From Cyanobium sp. AMD-g (lineage in GTDB: Bacteria > Cyanobacteriota > Cyanobacteriia > PCC-6307 > Cyanobiaceae), in assembly GCF_024346395.1 (NCBI RefSeq), contig NZ_JAGQCW010000005.1:124001-188000 (forward strand): a stretch of 64,000 nucleotides of DNA, given 5' to 3'. The position numbers were made by a program, and so were the translations under genes. Below the pieces are notes generated by a model that worked only from the letters and a program-made list of their open reading frames with translations, had not been told where the DNA came from and searched no databases. How positions within the stretch are numbered: position 1 is the first letter of the stretch; the number at the start of each line of letters is the position of its first letter. Below, piece by piece: positions 26,370-34,941 of this stretch.

Positions 26370-27161
26370 TCATGGAACGCCGCTGCCGCCAACACCGCCA
26401 ACCTGAAACGAGCGCATCGCGATGGCGCCGAGGGTCACCTCGGCGTTGAAAAAAGCCAGGGGCTCGCCGGGATCCCGCACCCCCAGCACGTACAGCAGCG
26501 GCAGGTAGTGCTCCAGCGACGGCAGGCTGAGGCCGGCATCGGGGCTGAGGGCGAGGGGATCGAGCAGGTCCTCCAGGGAGCCGGAGATGATCCGCTCGGC
26601 CAGCAGCTGATCGAAGGCCTCGGCCCAGCCGTGGGCCCTGTCCTCCCAGAGGATCCGGCCCAGGTTGTGGACGAGGTTGCCGCTGCCCAGCACCAGCACA
26701 CCCTCCTGGCGCAGGGGCCGCAGGCGCCGGGCCAGCTCCAGGTGCTCGCGGGGGCTGCGGCGCCGGTCGAGGCTGAGCTGCAGCACGGGCAGATCGGCCG
26801 CCGGCCGCATGGGCCGCAGCACCGACCAGGCCCCGTGGTCGAGGCCCCAGGTGTGGTCGAGGCTGATCTCCGGGACCAGCTGCTGCAGGCGTTCCGCCAG
26901 CGCCGGGGATCCGGGCGCGGGGTAGTCGATCGCGAAGAGCTCGGCAGGGAAGCCGCGGAAGTCGTGGATCGTGCGCGGCCGCTCCATCGCCGTGACCTTG
27001 GCGCCGTCGGTTTCCCAGTGGGCCGAGACGCAGAGGATCGTCTGCGGGCACGGCAGGGCGGCGAAGCGCTCGGCCCAGGCGCGGGTGAAGCGGTTGGCTT
27101 CGATCGCGTTCATCGGGCTGCCATGGCCGATGAACAGGGCGGGGGTGGGGGCCTGGATCAC
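26370..27161 (-). CDS. Extradiol ring-cleavage dioxygenase (LigB / 4,5-DOPA type)
   Basis: A 263-residue class III extradiol dioxygenase. Metal ligands and catalytic histidines are in FIGHGSPMNAI near the start, SAHWET (about 45-50) and LDHGAWSVL; GSGNLVHNLGR is the usual later block. Members open catechol rings, for instance of DOPA; the natural substrate in cyanobacteria is unclear. The start is GTG at 27161, chosen because IQAPTPALFIGHG is the family beginning and no ATG lies nearby. It diverges from the photolyase gene by 63 bases. Confidence 0.87.
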   Translation of the reverse strand: MIQAPTPALFIGHGSPMNAIEANRFTRAWAERFAALPCPQTILCVSAHWETDGAKVTAMERPRTIHDFRGFPAELFAIDYPAPGSPALAERLQQLVPEISLDHTWGLDHGAWSVLRPMRPAADLPVLQLSLDRRRSPREHLELARRLRPLRQEGVLVLGSGNLVHNLGRILWEDRAHGWAEAFDQLLAERIISGSLEDLLDPLALSPDAGLSLPSLEHYLPLLYVLGVRDPGEPLAFFNAEVTLGAIAMRSFQVGGVGGSGVP

Positions 27162-27224
27162 GGGGACTGGCCTCGCGGCGGTGGGTCTGCCTTTGCCACT
27201 CTGGATGGCCTGTTGGCAACACCG

Positions 27225-28475
27225 ATGGCGGCCGCCGTCACCATCGCCCTGGCCCTGGAGGGTCAGCTGCGCCTCGATGACCAGCCCGCCCTGCACCGGG
27301 CCGTGGCGCTGGCGCGCCAGCGCGGCGCCCGTCTGCTGGTGCTGGCCTGCCGGCCGCAGGGCCAGCGTCTGCGGGGCCCCCACCAGCGGCGCCTGGAGGC
27401 CCAGGCCCTCGACTCACTCCACGCCCGCCTGGCGGCGGCGGGGATCCCCCTGCTGGCCTTTCCGCAGCACACCACGGCGGCGGCCCTCGCCGAGTTGCGC
27501 ACCGTGGTGCAGCCCGAGGCGGTGCAGCACGCCGAGGAGAGCCGCCTGTTCGCCAGCTGGCCGGTGGCGGCCGAGCGCTTCCCCTCGGTGTTCAGCCCGT
27601 TCCGCCGTGCCCTGGAGCGCGACCCGGAACCACCCCTGCCCCCACCGGATCTCGCCGGCCTGGGGGACAGCTGGGACGAGATTCCCCGGTCCTGGCTGGT
27701 GCCGCCCGCTGCCCCGCCTGCGGCCGCAGGCGCCGGGCCCGACCCCCGCAGCGCCTTCCCCTTCCCCGGTGATGAACCCACGGCCCTGGCCCGGCTGCAG
27801 CACTACCTGTTCGGCTCCAGCGGGCTGCGAGACTACAAGGCCACCCGCAATGGGCTGGTGGGGACGGAGTTCTCCGCCAAGGTCTCCCCCTTCCTGGGGG
27901 TGGGCTCACTCTCGGTGCGGCGGATCTGGCAGGAGGTTCTCCGCTACCAGGAGCTCCACGGTGCCGACGAAGGCTCGGAATGGATGCAGCAGGAACTGCT
28001 CTGGCGGGAGTTCTTCCTCTGGTCGGAGCAGAAGCACGGCGACGCCTTCCATGCCCCCGGCGGCCTCCAGCACCGCCCACCCGACTGGGTGGAGGACCGG
28101 GAGCGCTTCGAGCGATGGACCCGCGGCGACGCCGGCCATCCCCTGATCGATGCCCAGCTCCACGAACTGCTCACCACCGGCTACCTCTCCAACCGCGGCC
28201 GCCAGTGGGTGGCCTCCCACTTCGTCAACGAGCTGCGGCTGCCCTGGATCTGGGGCGCCCGCTTCTTCGAGTGGGCCCTGATCGATGCCCATCCGGCCCT
28301 GAACACCGGCAACTGGGCCTACCTGGCCGGTGTCGGCTCCGACCCGCGCAGCTTCGGCGGCAGCCCCCGCCGCTTCGATCTGGAACGCCAGGTGGGCCTC
28401 TACGACCCCGAGCGGCAACACCTTCGCCTCTGGGGCCGATCGGCCCTGGAGCCGGCCGCACCAGCGTTGCCATGA
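27225..28475 (+). CDS. Photolyase/cryptochrome, DASH-like
   Basis: A 416-residue flavoprotein of the photolyase family. The FAD-binding half is clear: GLRDYKATRNGL, GTEFSAKVSPFLGVGSLSVR, ELLWREFFLW, and the tail LPWIWGARFFEWALID then NTGNWAYLAGVGSDPR. The NTGNW and WREFF blocks suit cryptochrome DASH. The antenna half is short and its start (VTIALALEGQLRLDDQPALH) has lost the usual WFRNDLRL wording, so light harvesting may differ. It overlaps the next photolyase-family gene by 4 bases. Confidence 0.87.
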   Translation: MAAAVTIALALEGQLRLDDQPALHRAVALARQRGARLLVLACRPQGQRLRGPHQRRLEAQALDSLHARLAAAGIPLLAFPQHTTAAALAELRTVVQPEAVQHAEESRLFASWPVAAERFPSVFSPFRRALERDPEPPLPPPDLAGLGDSWDEIPRSWLVPPAAPPAAAGAGPDPRSAFPFPGDEPTALARLQHYLFGSSGLRDYKATRNGLVGTEFSAKVSPFLGVGSLSVRRIWQEVLRYQELHGADEGSEWMQQELLWREFFLWSEQKHGDAFHAPGGLQHRPPDWVEDRERFERWTRGDAGHPLIDAQLHELLTTGYLSNRGRQWVASHFVNELRLPWIWGARFFEWALIDAHPALNTGNWAYLAGVGSDPRSFGGSPRRFDLERQVGLYDPERQHLRLWGRSALEPAAPALP

Positions 28476-29986
28476 CCCTGACCCTGATCCTCGGCGACCA
28501 GCTCCACCCCGACTGGCTCAGCCCCTCCCCCCTGCAGCTCGCCCCCGGCCAGCGGCTGCTGATGATCGAGGACCTGGCCATGGCCAGCACCTGGCGGTAC
28601 CACCGCCTGCGGCTGCTGCACACCTTCGTGGCCATGCGCAGTTTCCGCGATGCGCTGCTGGAGCGGGGCGTGGCGGTGCGTTACTGCGAGCTGCCCGAGT
28701 CGGTGGGGGTGTCGTTCTGGCAGCGGCTGGCGGAAGAGCTGGAGTGCGAGCCCGCCAGCCGCGAGCTCCGGGTGGCCGAGGTGGCCGACCGCAGCTTTGA
28801 GTTGCGGCTGCAGCGCTTCTGCGCCGAGCAGGGCGTGCGGCTCAGCGTGCTGCCCTCACCGGCGTTCCTGGAATCGGCGGCAGAGAGCCGCAGCTGGTTC
28901 GAGGGCCGCCGCCGCCCGTTCATGAAGACCTTCTACGAGCGCCAGCGGCGCCGCCTCGGCCTGCTGATCGAGCCCGATGGCAGCCCCACCGGCGGCCGCT
29001 GGAGCTTCGACACCGAGAACCGCCGCAAGCTGCCCAAGGGCTATGTGGAGCCGCCGCTGCCGGCGGTGCCGTCCAGCCCCCACGAGCCAGCGGTGCGGGA
29101 GCTAATCAGCTGCCATTTTCCCGACCACCCCGGTGAGCTGGGGCCCCTGTGGATCCCCTTCGATCAGGCCGGCGCCGAGGACTGGCTGCAGCGCTTCCTG
29201 GCGGAGCGGCTCGATGGCTTCGGGCCCTTTGAGGACGCCCTGAGCAAGGAGCACGCCACCCTGCACCACTCCCTGCTCTCGCCCCTGCTCAACATCGGCC
29301 TGCTCACCCCCGCGGCGGTGATCACGGCCACCCTGGAGCACGCCCGGCGCCGCCAGGAGAGCGGCCAGCCGGTGCCGATCGCTTCGCTGGAGGGCTTCCT
29401 GCGCCAGGTGATCGGCTGGCGCGAGTTCGTGCGCGGCATCGACCGGGTGCATGGCGAACGCCAGGCCGCCGCCAACTTCTGGAACCACCAGCGCCGGCTC
29501 GCCCCCTGCTGGGACGACGGCAGCAGCGGCTTGCCGCCCCTGGACGCGGCGATCGAACGGGTGAACCGCCTGGGCTACAACCACCACATCGAGCGGCTGA
29601 TGGTGATCAGCAACCTGATGCTGCTGTGTGAGATCCACCCCGGCGAGGTGCACCGCTGGTTCATGGAGCGCTACCTGGACTCCTACGAGTGGGTGATGGG
29701 CCCGAACGTGTACGGCATGGGCCAGATGAGCGACGGCGGCCTGTTCGCCACCAAGCCCTACATCGGCGGCTCCAATTACATCCTCAAGATGGGCGACTAC
29801 AAAAAGGGCCCCTGGTGTGAGGTCTGGGACGGCCTCTACTGGCGCTTCATCGACCGCCACCGCCCCTTCTTCCAGGCCAACCCCCGCCTCTCGATGATGG
29901 TGCGGCTGCTGGAGAAGATGGACCCCAAGCGGCGCGAGGCACTGGAGGCCGCCGCCGAGGGGTTCCTGGCGCGCGCCACCCGCTAA
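28472..29986 (+). CDS. Cryptochrome/photolyase-related protein (COG3046 / FeS-BCP relative)
   Basis: A 504-residue protein of the prokaryotic (6-4) photolyase / CryB group: LTLILGDQLHP start, then GWREFVRG, GYNHHIERLMVISN, YEWVMGPNVYGMGQMSDGG and KPYIGGSNYILKMGDY. Iron-sulphur members place a CxxC right after that DY; here it is KKGP, and only cysteines near residues 346 and 449 remain in the ligand regions. The [4Fe-4S] cluster is therefore probably absent. Overlapping translation with the DASH-like gene suggests a two-gene light-repair operon. Confidence 0.87.
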   Translation: MTLTLILGDQLHPDWLSPSPLQLAPGQRLLMIEDLAMASTWRYHRLRLLHTFVAMRSFRDALLERGVAVRYCELPESVGVSFWQRLAEELECEPASRELRVAEVADRSFELRLQRFCAEQGVRLSVLPSPAFLESAAESRSWFEGRRRPFMKTFYERQRRRLGLLIEPDGSPTGGRWSFDTENRRKLPKGYVEPPLPAVPSSPHEPAVRELISCHFPDHPGELGPLWIPFDQAGAEDWLQRFLAERLDGFGPFEDALSKEHATLHHSLLSPLLNIGLLTPAAVITATLEHARRRQESGQPVPIASLEGFLRQVIGWREFVRGIDRVHGERQAAANFWNHQRRLAPCWDDGSSGLPPLDAAIERVNRLGYNHHIERLMVISNLMLLCEIHPGEVHRWFMERYLDSYEWVMGPNVYGMGQMSDGGLFATKPYIGGSNYILKMGDYKKGPWCEVWDGLYWRFIDRHRPFFQANPRLSMMVRLLEKMDPKRREALEAAAEGFLARATR

Positions 29987-30408
29987 GGGGCCTTGGGAAC
30001 GACGACGCGGGGCGCCAGGTTGAGGTGGCGGATGCGCTGGGCGAAGCCCCGGTCGTCGAAGGAGGCGAGCGTGTCGCAGCCACGGCAACTGGCGTGGTGC
30101 AGGGCATCGGCGAAGTCGAGCCCGGCGCGCAGCCCGGCGACCGCCTGCTCCACGGCCGGGCGATCTTCCGTGGTCAGGCCAGGGTGGGCCAGCAGGTGGT
30201 CGAACACCAGCAGCACCTGCTCGGCCGCGAAGCCGTAGTAGCCGCGCAGCACCCACTCCAGTTCCAGGGCCACGGTCTTGGGCAGGAACAGGGGCTGCCC
30301 CGATTCGATCAGGATCCGGGCCGCCTGGCGCTGGCGTTCGGTGGCGGCATCGGCCCCGTCCTCTTCAACGAAGTAGCGGGCCAGCACGTTGGTATCGAGG
30401 CCGATCAC
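29983..30408 (-). CDS. vapC: VapC family PIN-domain toxin
   Basis: A 141-residue PIN ribonuclease. Acidic residues are in MIGLDTNVLARYFVEEDG (Asp5), LELEWVLRG (about 48-56), DFADALHH (near 97) and ASFDDRGF. All four PIN positions look filled. It overlaps vapB by 4 bases and overlaps the stop of the convergent photolyase gene. Confidence 0.9.
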   Translation of the reverse strand: MIGLDTNVLARYFVEEDGADAATERQRQAARILIESGQPLFLPKTVALELEWVLRGYYGFAAEQVLLVFDHLLAHPGLTTEDRPAVEQAVAGLRAGLDFADALHHASCRGCDTLASFDDRGFAQRIRHLNLAPRVVVPKAP

Positions 30409-30653
30409 GGCGCGAGCAGGCTGGCAGGGTCGAAGTCAGGCGGCACCGGAGGACGGGGGCTCCTGAGCAGACCGAAGCCACTGGTCGTCAGCGGCTGCTC
30501 CGGCTTGCAGGAGCGCACCTCGATGTGATCGCCCACCAGCTGGAAGCTGACGCGACCGCCCCGGGCCAGACCGAGCTGCTGACGCAGCGCCTTGGGGATG
30601 GTGACCTGTCCCTTGCTGGTGATCGCACTGGTGGCGTCCTCTCCGGCTGGCAT
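30405..30653 (-). CDS. vapB: VapB family AbrB-type antitoxin
   Basis: An 82-residue SpoVT/AbrB swapped-hairpin DNA-binding protein: ITSKGQVTIPKALRQQLGLA and RVSFQLVGDHIEV. The C-terminal tail (PPDFDPASLLAP) would wrap the toxin. AGGAGG lies 10 bases before the ATG, and a palindrome lies further upstream. Confidence 0.88.
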   Translation of the reverse strand: MPAGEDATSAITSKGQVTIPKALRQQLGLARGGRVSFQLVGDHIEVRSCKPEQPLTTSGFGLLRSPRPPVPPDFDPASLLAP

Positions 30654-30677
30654 CGACACCGCCTCCTGAAGACAAGT

Positions 30678-30690
30678 CTTACCTGGTAAG
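30678..30690. promoter_or_regulatory. Palindromic operator upstream of vapB
   Basis: CTTACC-T-GGTAAG is a perfect inverted repeat 25 bases upstream of the vapB start. A site of this kind suits autoregulation by an AbrB-type antitoxin dimer. Confidence 0.5.
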
Positions 30691-30747
30691 GATAAATCGA
30701 GTCGCGCGGATCGACGAGCATGGCCTGGCCCTGACCCACCCCTGACC

Positions 30748-31506
30748 GTGACCGCCTCTGCCGCCGACGCCGCCACCCGGCCGCCCGCCCCCACCGTGCT
30801 GCTGGAGCGTCTGGCGGGGGTGGAGGGCATGGGCCGCGGCCGGCGGCGGCTGGTGCTGCTGCTCAGCCAGCTGGGCGACTTCGACAGCCTCGAGTACGCC
30901 CAGGCGCTGGTGCCGGCGCTGCCGCAGCTGGAGGCCGCCGGCATCGCCGTGCTGGCGATCGGCATCGGCGACGCGGCGGGCCGCGAGCGCTTCTGCGCCT
31001 TCACGGGCTTCCCGGGCGAGCGGCTGCTGGTGGATGCTGAGCCGGATCTGCACCGCGACCTGGGGCTCTACGAGGGACTGAAACAGGCCGGCGGGCCCTG
31101 GCCGAATCTGCTGCTGATGTGCGCCGGCCTCGGTTCCCCCGGCACCCTGGCGGAAGTGCTGCGCGGATACACCGGCGATCGCAGCGCCCCCCAGCGCATC
31201 GCCGACGACGAGACGATCCAGGCGGGTCCCCTGCCGCCGATCAAGGGGTCGTTCTTCGCACGGGCCGGCGGCCGCGGCTTCCAGCGCCCCTTCGAGCTGG
31301 CCACCGTGCGGCTGCGCAACATGGCCGAGGTGCTGGGCCACTGGCGCACCTACGTCCCCCGCGACGACTTCCTCACCCAGCGCGGCGGCACCTATCTGCT
31401 GGAGGCCGACGACACGCTGCTCTACAGCCACCGCGACCGGGGCATCCTCGGCTTCTCGGCCACCATGGCCCGGCCGCTGAGCTTCCTGGATCCGTTTCTG
31501 GGCTGA
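30748..31506 (+). CDS. Peroxiredoxin-like (AhpC/TSA family) protein without peroxidatic Cys
   Basis: A 252-residue thioredoxin-fold protein with a GTG start. VLLLSQLGDFDSLEYAQAL occupies the strand-loop-helix where AhpC/PRX-like proteins carry the catalytic cysteine, but no cysteine is there; the cysteines seen (FCAFTG, LLMCAG) lie elsewhere. The C-terminal half (GSFFARAGGRGFQRPFELAT, TYLLEADDTLLYSHRDRGILG) matches the AhpC/TSA-like family found in cyanobacteria. Role uncertain. The P-loop gene follows by 5 bases. Confidence 0.75.
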   Translation: MTASAADAATRPPAPTVLLERLAGVEGMGRGRRRLVLLLSQLGDFDSLEYAQALVPALPQLEAAGIAVLAIGIGDAAGRERFCAFTGFPGERLLVDAEPDLHRDLGLYEGLKQAGGPWPNLLLMCAGLGSPGTLAEVLRGYTGDRSAPQRIADDETIQAGPLPPIKGSFFARAGGRGFQRPFELATVRLRNMAEVLGHWRTYVPRDDFLTQRGGTYLLEADDTLLYSHRDRGILGFSATMARPLSFLDPFLG

Positions 31507-31511
31507 GGAAG

Positions 31512-33704
31512 ATGACCGGATTGCGCTGCCACCTCCTGATCGGCCCGCCGGCCAGCGGCAAGACCACCCTGGCCAGGGCCCTGGCGCCCCTGCTCAGCGG
31601 GCCCGGTGAGCCACCGGCCGTGCTGCTCTCCACCGATGCGATTCGTGCCGAGGTGTTCGGCGATGCGGCGGTGCAGGGACCCTGGAGCGCCATCGAACAG
31701 CAGTTGCATGAGCGCCTGCGGGCGGCCGTGGCCGACCGCAGGCCGGTGATCGTCGATGCCACCCATGCCCGGCGGCCCTGGCGGCTGGCCCTCACCCAGG
31801 CGCTGGCGTTGCCGGCGCCGGTGGAGTGGATCGGCTGGTGGTTGTTCACCCCCCTGGCCACCTGCCTGGAGTGGAACCAGCGCCGCCAGCGCCTGGTCCC
31901 CGAGCCGGTGATCAAGGAACTGGCGGCTGCCCTGGCCGATCCGCACTTCGGGCCCAGCCGCGCCGAGGGCTTCGCCGCCGTGGTGGCCCTGGTGCCCAGC
32001 CACCACCAGGCCCTGGAGCCGGTGCTGGCCGAGGAGCTGGCCCGGCTCGACCAGCGCATCCGCTCGGCCACCAACCGGGAGCGGCAGGTGCAGCGCCATG
32101 GCTATTCCGGCCTGCTGGATCTGGAGCGCCTCCTCTATCTGCTGCGCCTGCTGAGCCGCTTCCCGGACCTGGCCGCCAACGATCCCGCCACCGCCGCCGA
32201 GCTGGAGGCGATCGTGTCGCCGCTGCCCGAGGGCGACCTGGCCGACCGGGCGGCCGCCCTGCTGCAGCGGCTGCATGGGGACTGCTACGGCGATGCGGCG
32301 GCCCTGCGGGCCGACCTGGCCTGGCTGGAGCGGCAGGGGTTCACCGAAGCCCAGCCCGTCAGTGCTCCGATCCAGCTGGCCCCCGTGCTGGCCGAGCTGC
32401 CGGCCGCGGCGGCAGGGGTGAACGGGGGGCTGCCACCCCTGGGGGACGGCCCGGTGTTCGTGCGGGTATTCACCCTGCTGCGCCATGTGCTGCAGCAGCC
32501 CTTCGATCGCCAGGACGGCAGCGACCTGCCCGGCCACCTGATCGAGGCGATGGAGGAGATCCCCGGCGCCTACCTGCCGGGGGAGGCCGCCACCCTGCGC
32601 AAGGACCTGGAGAAGCTGCTGACGCCCTACGGCTTCCGGGTGCGCAACGACAACGTGCGCCACGGCTATGCCCTGGGCACGGCGCTGCTGTCGGCCCAGC
32701 GTCTGCGGGAGATCCACGGTGTGGTGAAGCTGGCGGCCGGCCGCCTCGGGGACCCCTCGGCCCAGGACCTGCTGATCGAGCTGGAAGAGCGGCTGCGCTG
32801 GGGCGACATCAGCCCCGAGGCGTCGCCGCCCGTGCGCCCCCATGCCAACCATGCGGTGGTGGAGGCCGCCCTGGTGCGGCCGGATTCGCTCGCCGCCGAC
32901 CGCCATGGCTACCGGCAGGCGGAGGCGATCGAGACGGCGATCCTTGAGCACCGGCGCGTGGTGCTGGAGCGTTTCGCCTCGGGAGTCAGCTTCCCCGACA
33001 GCCCGGTGGGGGAACTGCTGGTCTGGCCGCTGCAGCTGATCTTCCACACCATCGGCTGGTACCTGCTCTATGAGCAGGATCCCGTCGCCCAGCCCCACGG
33101 GCTGATCCGCACCGAGCGGCTCGATCGGCTGGCGCTGCGCCGCAGTGAGAGCCGCAACCGCCGCAGCGACGGGGCCCACCAGCAGGCGGTGGAGCGGGCC
33201 GGGCGGCTGCTGCAGCTCAGCGGCGGCATCGACTGCGGCGACGACCTCGGCGAGCAACTGGCCCTTGCTGGTGCCTCGGCCAAGACCCGGGCCCGCCACC
33301 TGGTGACCCTGCGCTTTTCCTGCCAGGGCTGGGCCTTCGCCTTCATCCGCGAAGGCGTGCTGCGCTTTCCGATCGAGCACACCCGCTTCTCCAAACCCCT
33401 GCCCGGCGACAGCTGGTGGCGCCACCCCAAGGCGCCCCACGTGCTGGAGCCCAACCCCGCCGGCGACAGCCACCCCTACCCGGTGGAGTTCGACCTGCCC
33501 CCCTGGACGCTGCGGCGGGACGTGGACCTGCGCACCTGGCTGCTGGGCTTCGCCGGCGGCGTCCGCATCGAGGCGCCGGCGGCCCTGCGGGTGGAGCACC
33601 AGGCCAAGGCCCGCGCCGTACTGGCCGCCTATGGAGCGGCCCGGTCTGAGAATGGGGAGGAACCGCCGCTGACCTACTTCCCCAACCGCCTGCGGCGCCA
33701 CTGA
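31512..33704 (+). CDS. P-loop kinase fused to a WYL-type regulator
   Basis: A 730-residue two-part protein. The N-terminal half is a small P-loop kinase of the polynucleotide kinase-like type (GPPASGKTT at residues 11-19, LLSTDAIRAEVFGD, PVIVDATHARRPWR). A helical linker follows. Around 353-400 a WYL-associated winged helix appears (LRKDLEKLLTPYGFRV and RHGYALGTALL). From about 475 comes the WYL beta-domain (LLVWPLQLIFHTIGWYLLYE), ending with the WYL C-terminal extension. WYL regulators bind ligands and often control defence genes; the kinase fusion may make or sense a nucleotide signal. Start ATG at 31512, right after the peroxiredoxin-like gene. Confidence 0.78.
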   Translation: MTGLRCHLLIGPPASGKTTLARALAPLLSGPGEPPAVLLSTDAIRAEVFGDAAVQGPWSAIEQQLHERLRAAVADRRPVIVDATHARRPWRLALTQALALPAPVEWIGWWLFTPLATCLEWNQRRQRLVPEPVIKELAAALADPHFGPSRAEGFAAVVALVPSHHQALEPVLAEELARLDQRIRSATNRERQVQRHGYSGLLDLERLLYLLRLLSRFPDLAANDPATAAELEAIVSPLPEGDLADRAAALLQRLHGDCYGDAAALRADLAWLERQGFTEAQPVSAPIQLAPVLAELPAAAAGVNGGLPPLGDGPVFVRVFTLLRHVLQQPFDRQDGSDLPGHLIEAMEEIPGAYLPGEAATLRKDLEKLLTPYGFRVRNDNVRHGYALGTALLSAQRLREIHGVVKLAAGRLGDPSAQDLLIELEERLRWGDISPEASPPVRPHANHAVVEAALVRPDSLAADRHGYRQAEAIETAILEHRRVVLERFASGVSFPDSPVGELLVWPLQLIFHTIGWYLLYEQDPVAQPHGLIRTERLDRLALRRSESRNRRSDGAHQQAVERAGRLLQLSGGIDCGDDLGEQLALAGASAKTRARHLVTLRFSCQGWAFAFIREGVLRFPIEHTRFSKPLPGDSWWRHPKAPHVLEPNPAGDSHPYPVEFDLPPWTLRRDVDLRTWLLGFAGGVRIEAPAALRVEHQAKARAVLAAYGAARSENGEEPPLTYFPNRLRRH

Positions 33705-33713
33705 TCGAGGGAT

Positions 33714-33923
33714 TCTCGGCAGCGTCAGCGTCCGCCTGGGCAAGCTGTTCAGCGACCTGTCGTCGATGCCCGCCCCCCGAGGATCACCCGGGAGCTCAAC
33801 CTGCTCAGCGGGAAGCTCGCCTTGCTGAAGAGCGATCCGAAGCGCAGCCGCAAGAACCTGCGCCGGGAGTCGCAGCACTCCATCCTCAACGTGCGGGAGA
33901 GCGAGGCTGGTCCCAGGGATTGA
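33714..33923 (+). pseudogene. Frameshifted gene remnant, unknown family
   Basis: Two frames join to a basic peptide, SVRLGKLFSDLSSMPA and then ELNLLSGKLALLKSDPKRSR to a TGA at 33921. It has no start codon in place and looks like the end of a lost gene. It overlaps the end of the convergent vapC-like gene. Confidence 0.3.
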
Positions 33924-34323
33924 TCAGATCAAGGCCCAGGCCGGTGAAGTCGCTCACGTTGCGGGTGGCCAGTTGGGCGCCCTGGGCCAAGGCGGTGGCG
34001 GCGATCACCGCATCGGCCGTGGCGATCGGCCGACCTAGCTGCTCCCGCCGCACCAGCAGCTCGCCATACCAGTGGGCGGCCTCCCGGTGGAAGGCCAGCA
34101 CGCGATCGCCCAGCAGGGCCGTCACCAACGCTTGCCAGCTGTCCAGCAGGGCCTGTTTGCGGCGACCCTCCGGCAGCCGGATGAGGCCGTGCAGGATCTC
34201 CGCTTCGTTCATCGCCGTGATGCCCACCTCCGCGGGAACGAGACCATCCGCCCAGGCCAGCACCGCCGCCTCCGGCTGGGGCCGCATCAGCTCGGCGATC
34301 ACACTGGTGTCGAGAACGATCAC
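33886..34323 (-). CDS. FitB/VapC family PIN-domain toxin
   Basis: A 145-residue PIN ribonuclease: MIVLDTSVIAELMRP (Asp5), NEAEILHGL (Glu near 42), ATADAVIAATAL (Asp near 102) and the final TRNVSDFTGLGL (Asp near 124). All four acidic positions are present. The LNPWDQ-like ending (LINPWD) is typical of FitB. It overlaps its antitoxin by 4 bases. Confidence 0.9.
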   Translation of the reverse strand: MIVLDTSVIAELMRPQPEAAVLAWADGLVPAEVGITAMNEAEILHGLIRLPEGRRKQALLDSWQALVTALLGDRVLAFHREAAHWYGELLVRREQLGRPIATADAVIAATALAQGAQLATRNVSDFTGLGLDLINPWDQPRSPAR

Positions 34324-34583
34324 GTTGGCTCCTCGGCGAACATGGCGGCCCCCGCCATGGAAACCCGCGCCGGCAGATCCAGTTCCACGCCACCGAGGCC
34401 GGCGAAATGGGCGTGGATGCGACTCCCCAGACCTGGGCTGTCAGAGCCAGCGGGTTGCGGCAACACGGCTTCGCGCAGGATCCTGCGGGCTTCCTCCTCC
34501 ATCGAGTGACCGTGGCGGGCGGCCTGCAGTCGCAACTGGGCCTTGGTGGCGTCGTCGAGGTTGCGGATCGTGAGGCTGGCCAT
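34320..34583 (-). CDS. FitA-like ribbon-helix-helix antitoxin
   Basis: An 87-residue protein whose first 45 residues are a FitA/Arc-type ribbon-helix-helix (MASLTIRNLDDATKAQLRLQ, then GHSMEEEARRILREAV). The C-terminal part would bind the PIN toxin whose gene it overlaps (ATGA). No clear operator is seen upstream. Confidence 0.88.
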   Translation of the reverse strand: MASLTIRNLDDATKAQLRLQAARHGHSMEEEARRILREAVLPQPAGSDSPGLGSRIHAHFAGLGGVELDLPARVSMAGAAMFAEEPT

Positions 34584-34941
34584 AACGAGATCCGCGCAGG
34601 CAATGCTGTCAGTGCTTGCAACGCTAGCTCTGGCGGTCAGGTTCGAGCGTTGGGTTCAGGCGCACCCTGTTCACGCCCCGTTCAGCGCAGCAGGACCACC
34701 GCCACCAGGCCCCAGACCAGGCCGAGCACATGCATGGCGCGTGCGGCATAGCTGCTGCTGGGCCAGGAACAGGGCCACCCCTTGGCGCCCCAGGCGGGCG
34801 ATCTGCGCGGCTGAGGTGTGCGCCGTCGTTGCAAACCGTGAGGCAGCAGGAGTCTGACCCTCGATGCGGGCGGCATGCGTGCGGCTGGGTCTGGGTGATC
34901 GCCCTAAGTCTGGAGATGGTGGGCCTGGAGCTTCATTCAGG
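34584..34941. other. Intergenic stretch with a membrane protein remnant
   Basis: About 360 bases without an intact gene. The minus strand carries pieces in two frames (QIARLGRQGVALFLAQQQ and MHVLGLVWGLVAVVLLR) that look like the end of a decayed small membrane protein. Nothing else is clear. Confidence 0.35.

Noticed and set aside
31422-33878. Minus-strand open frame of about 818 codons
   Set aside because: Antisense shadow of the P-loop-WYL gene, with no recognisable domain.
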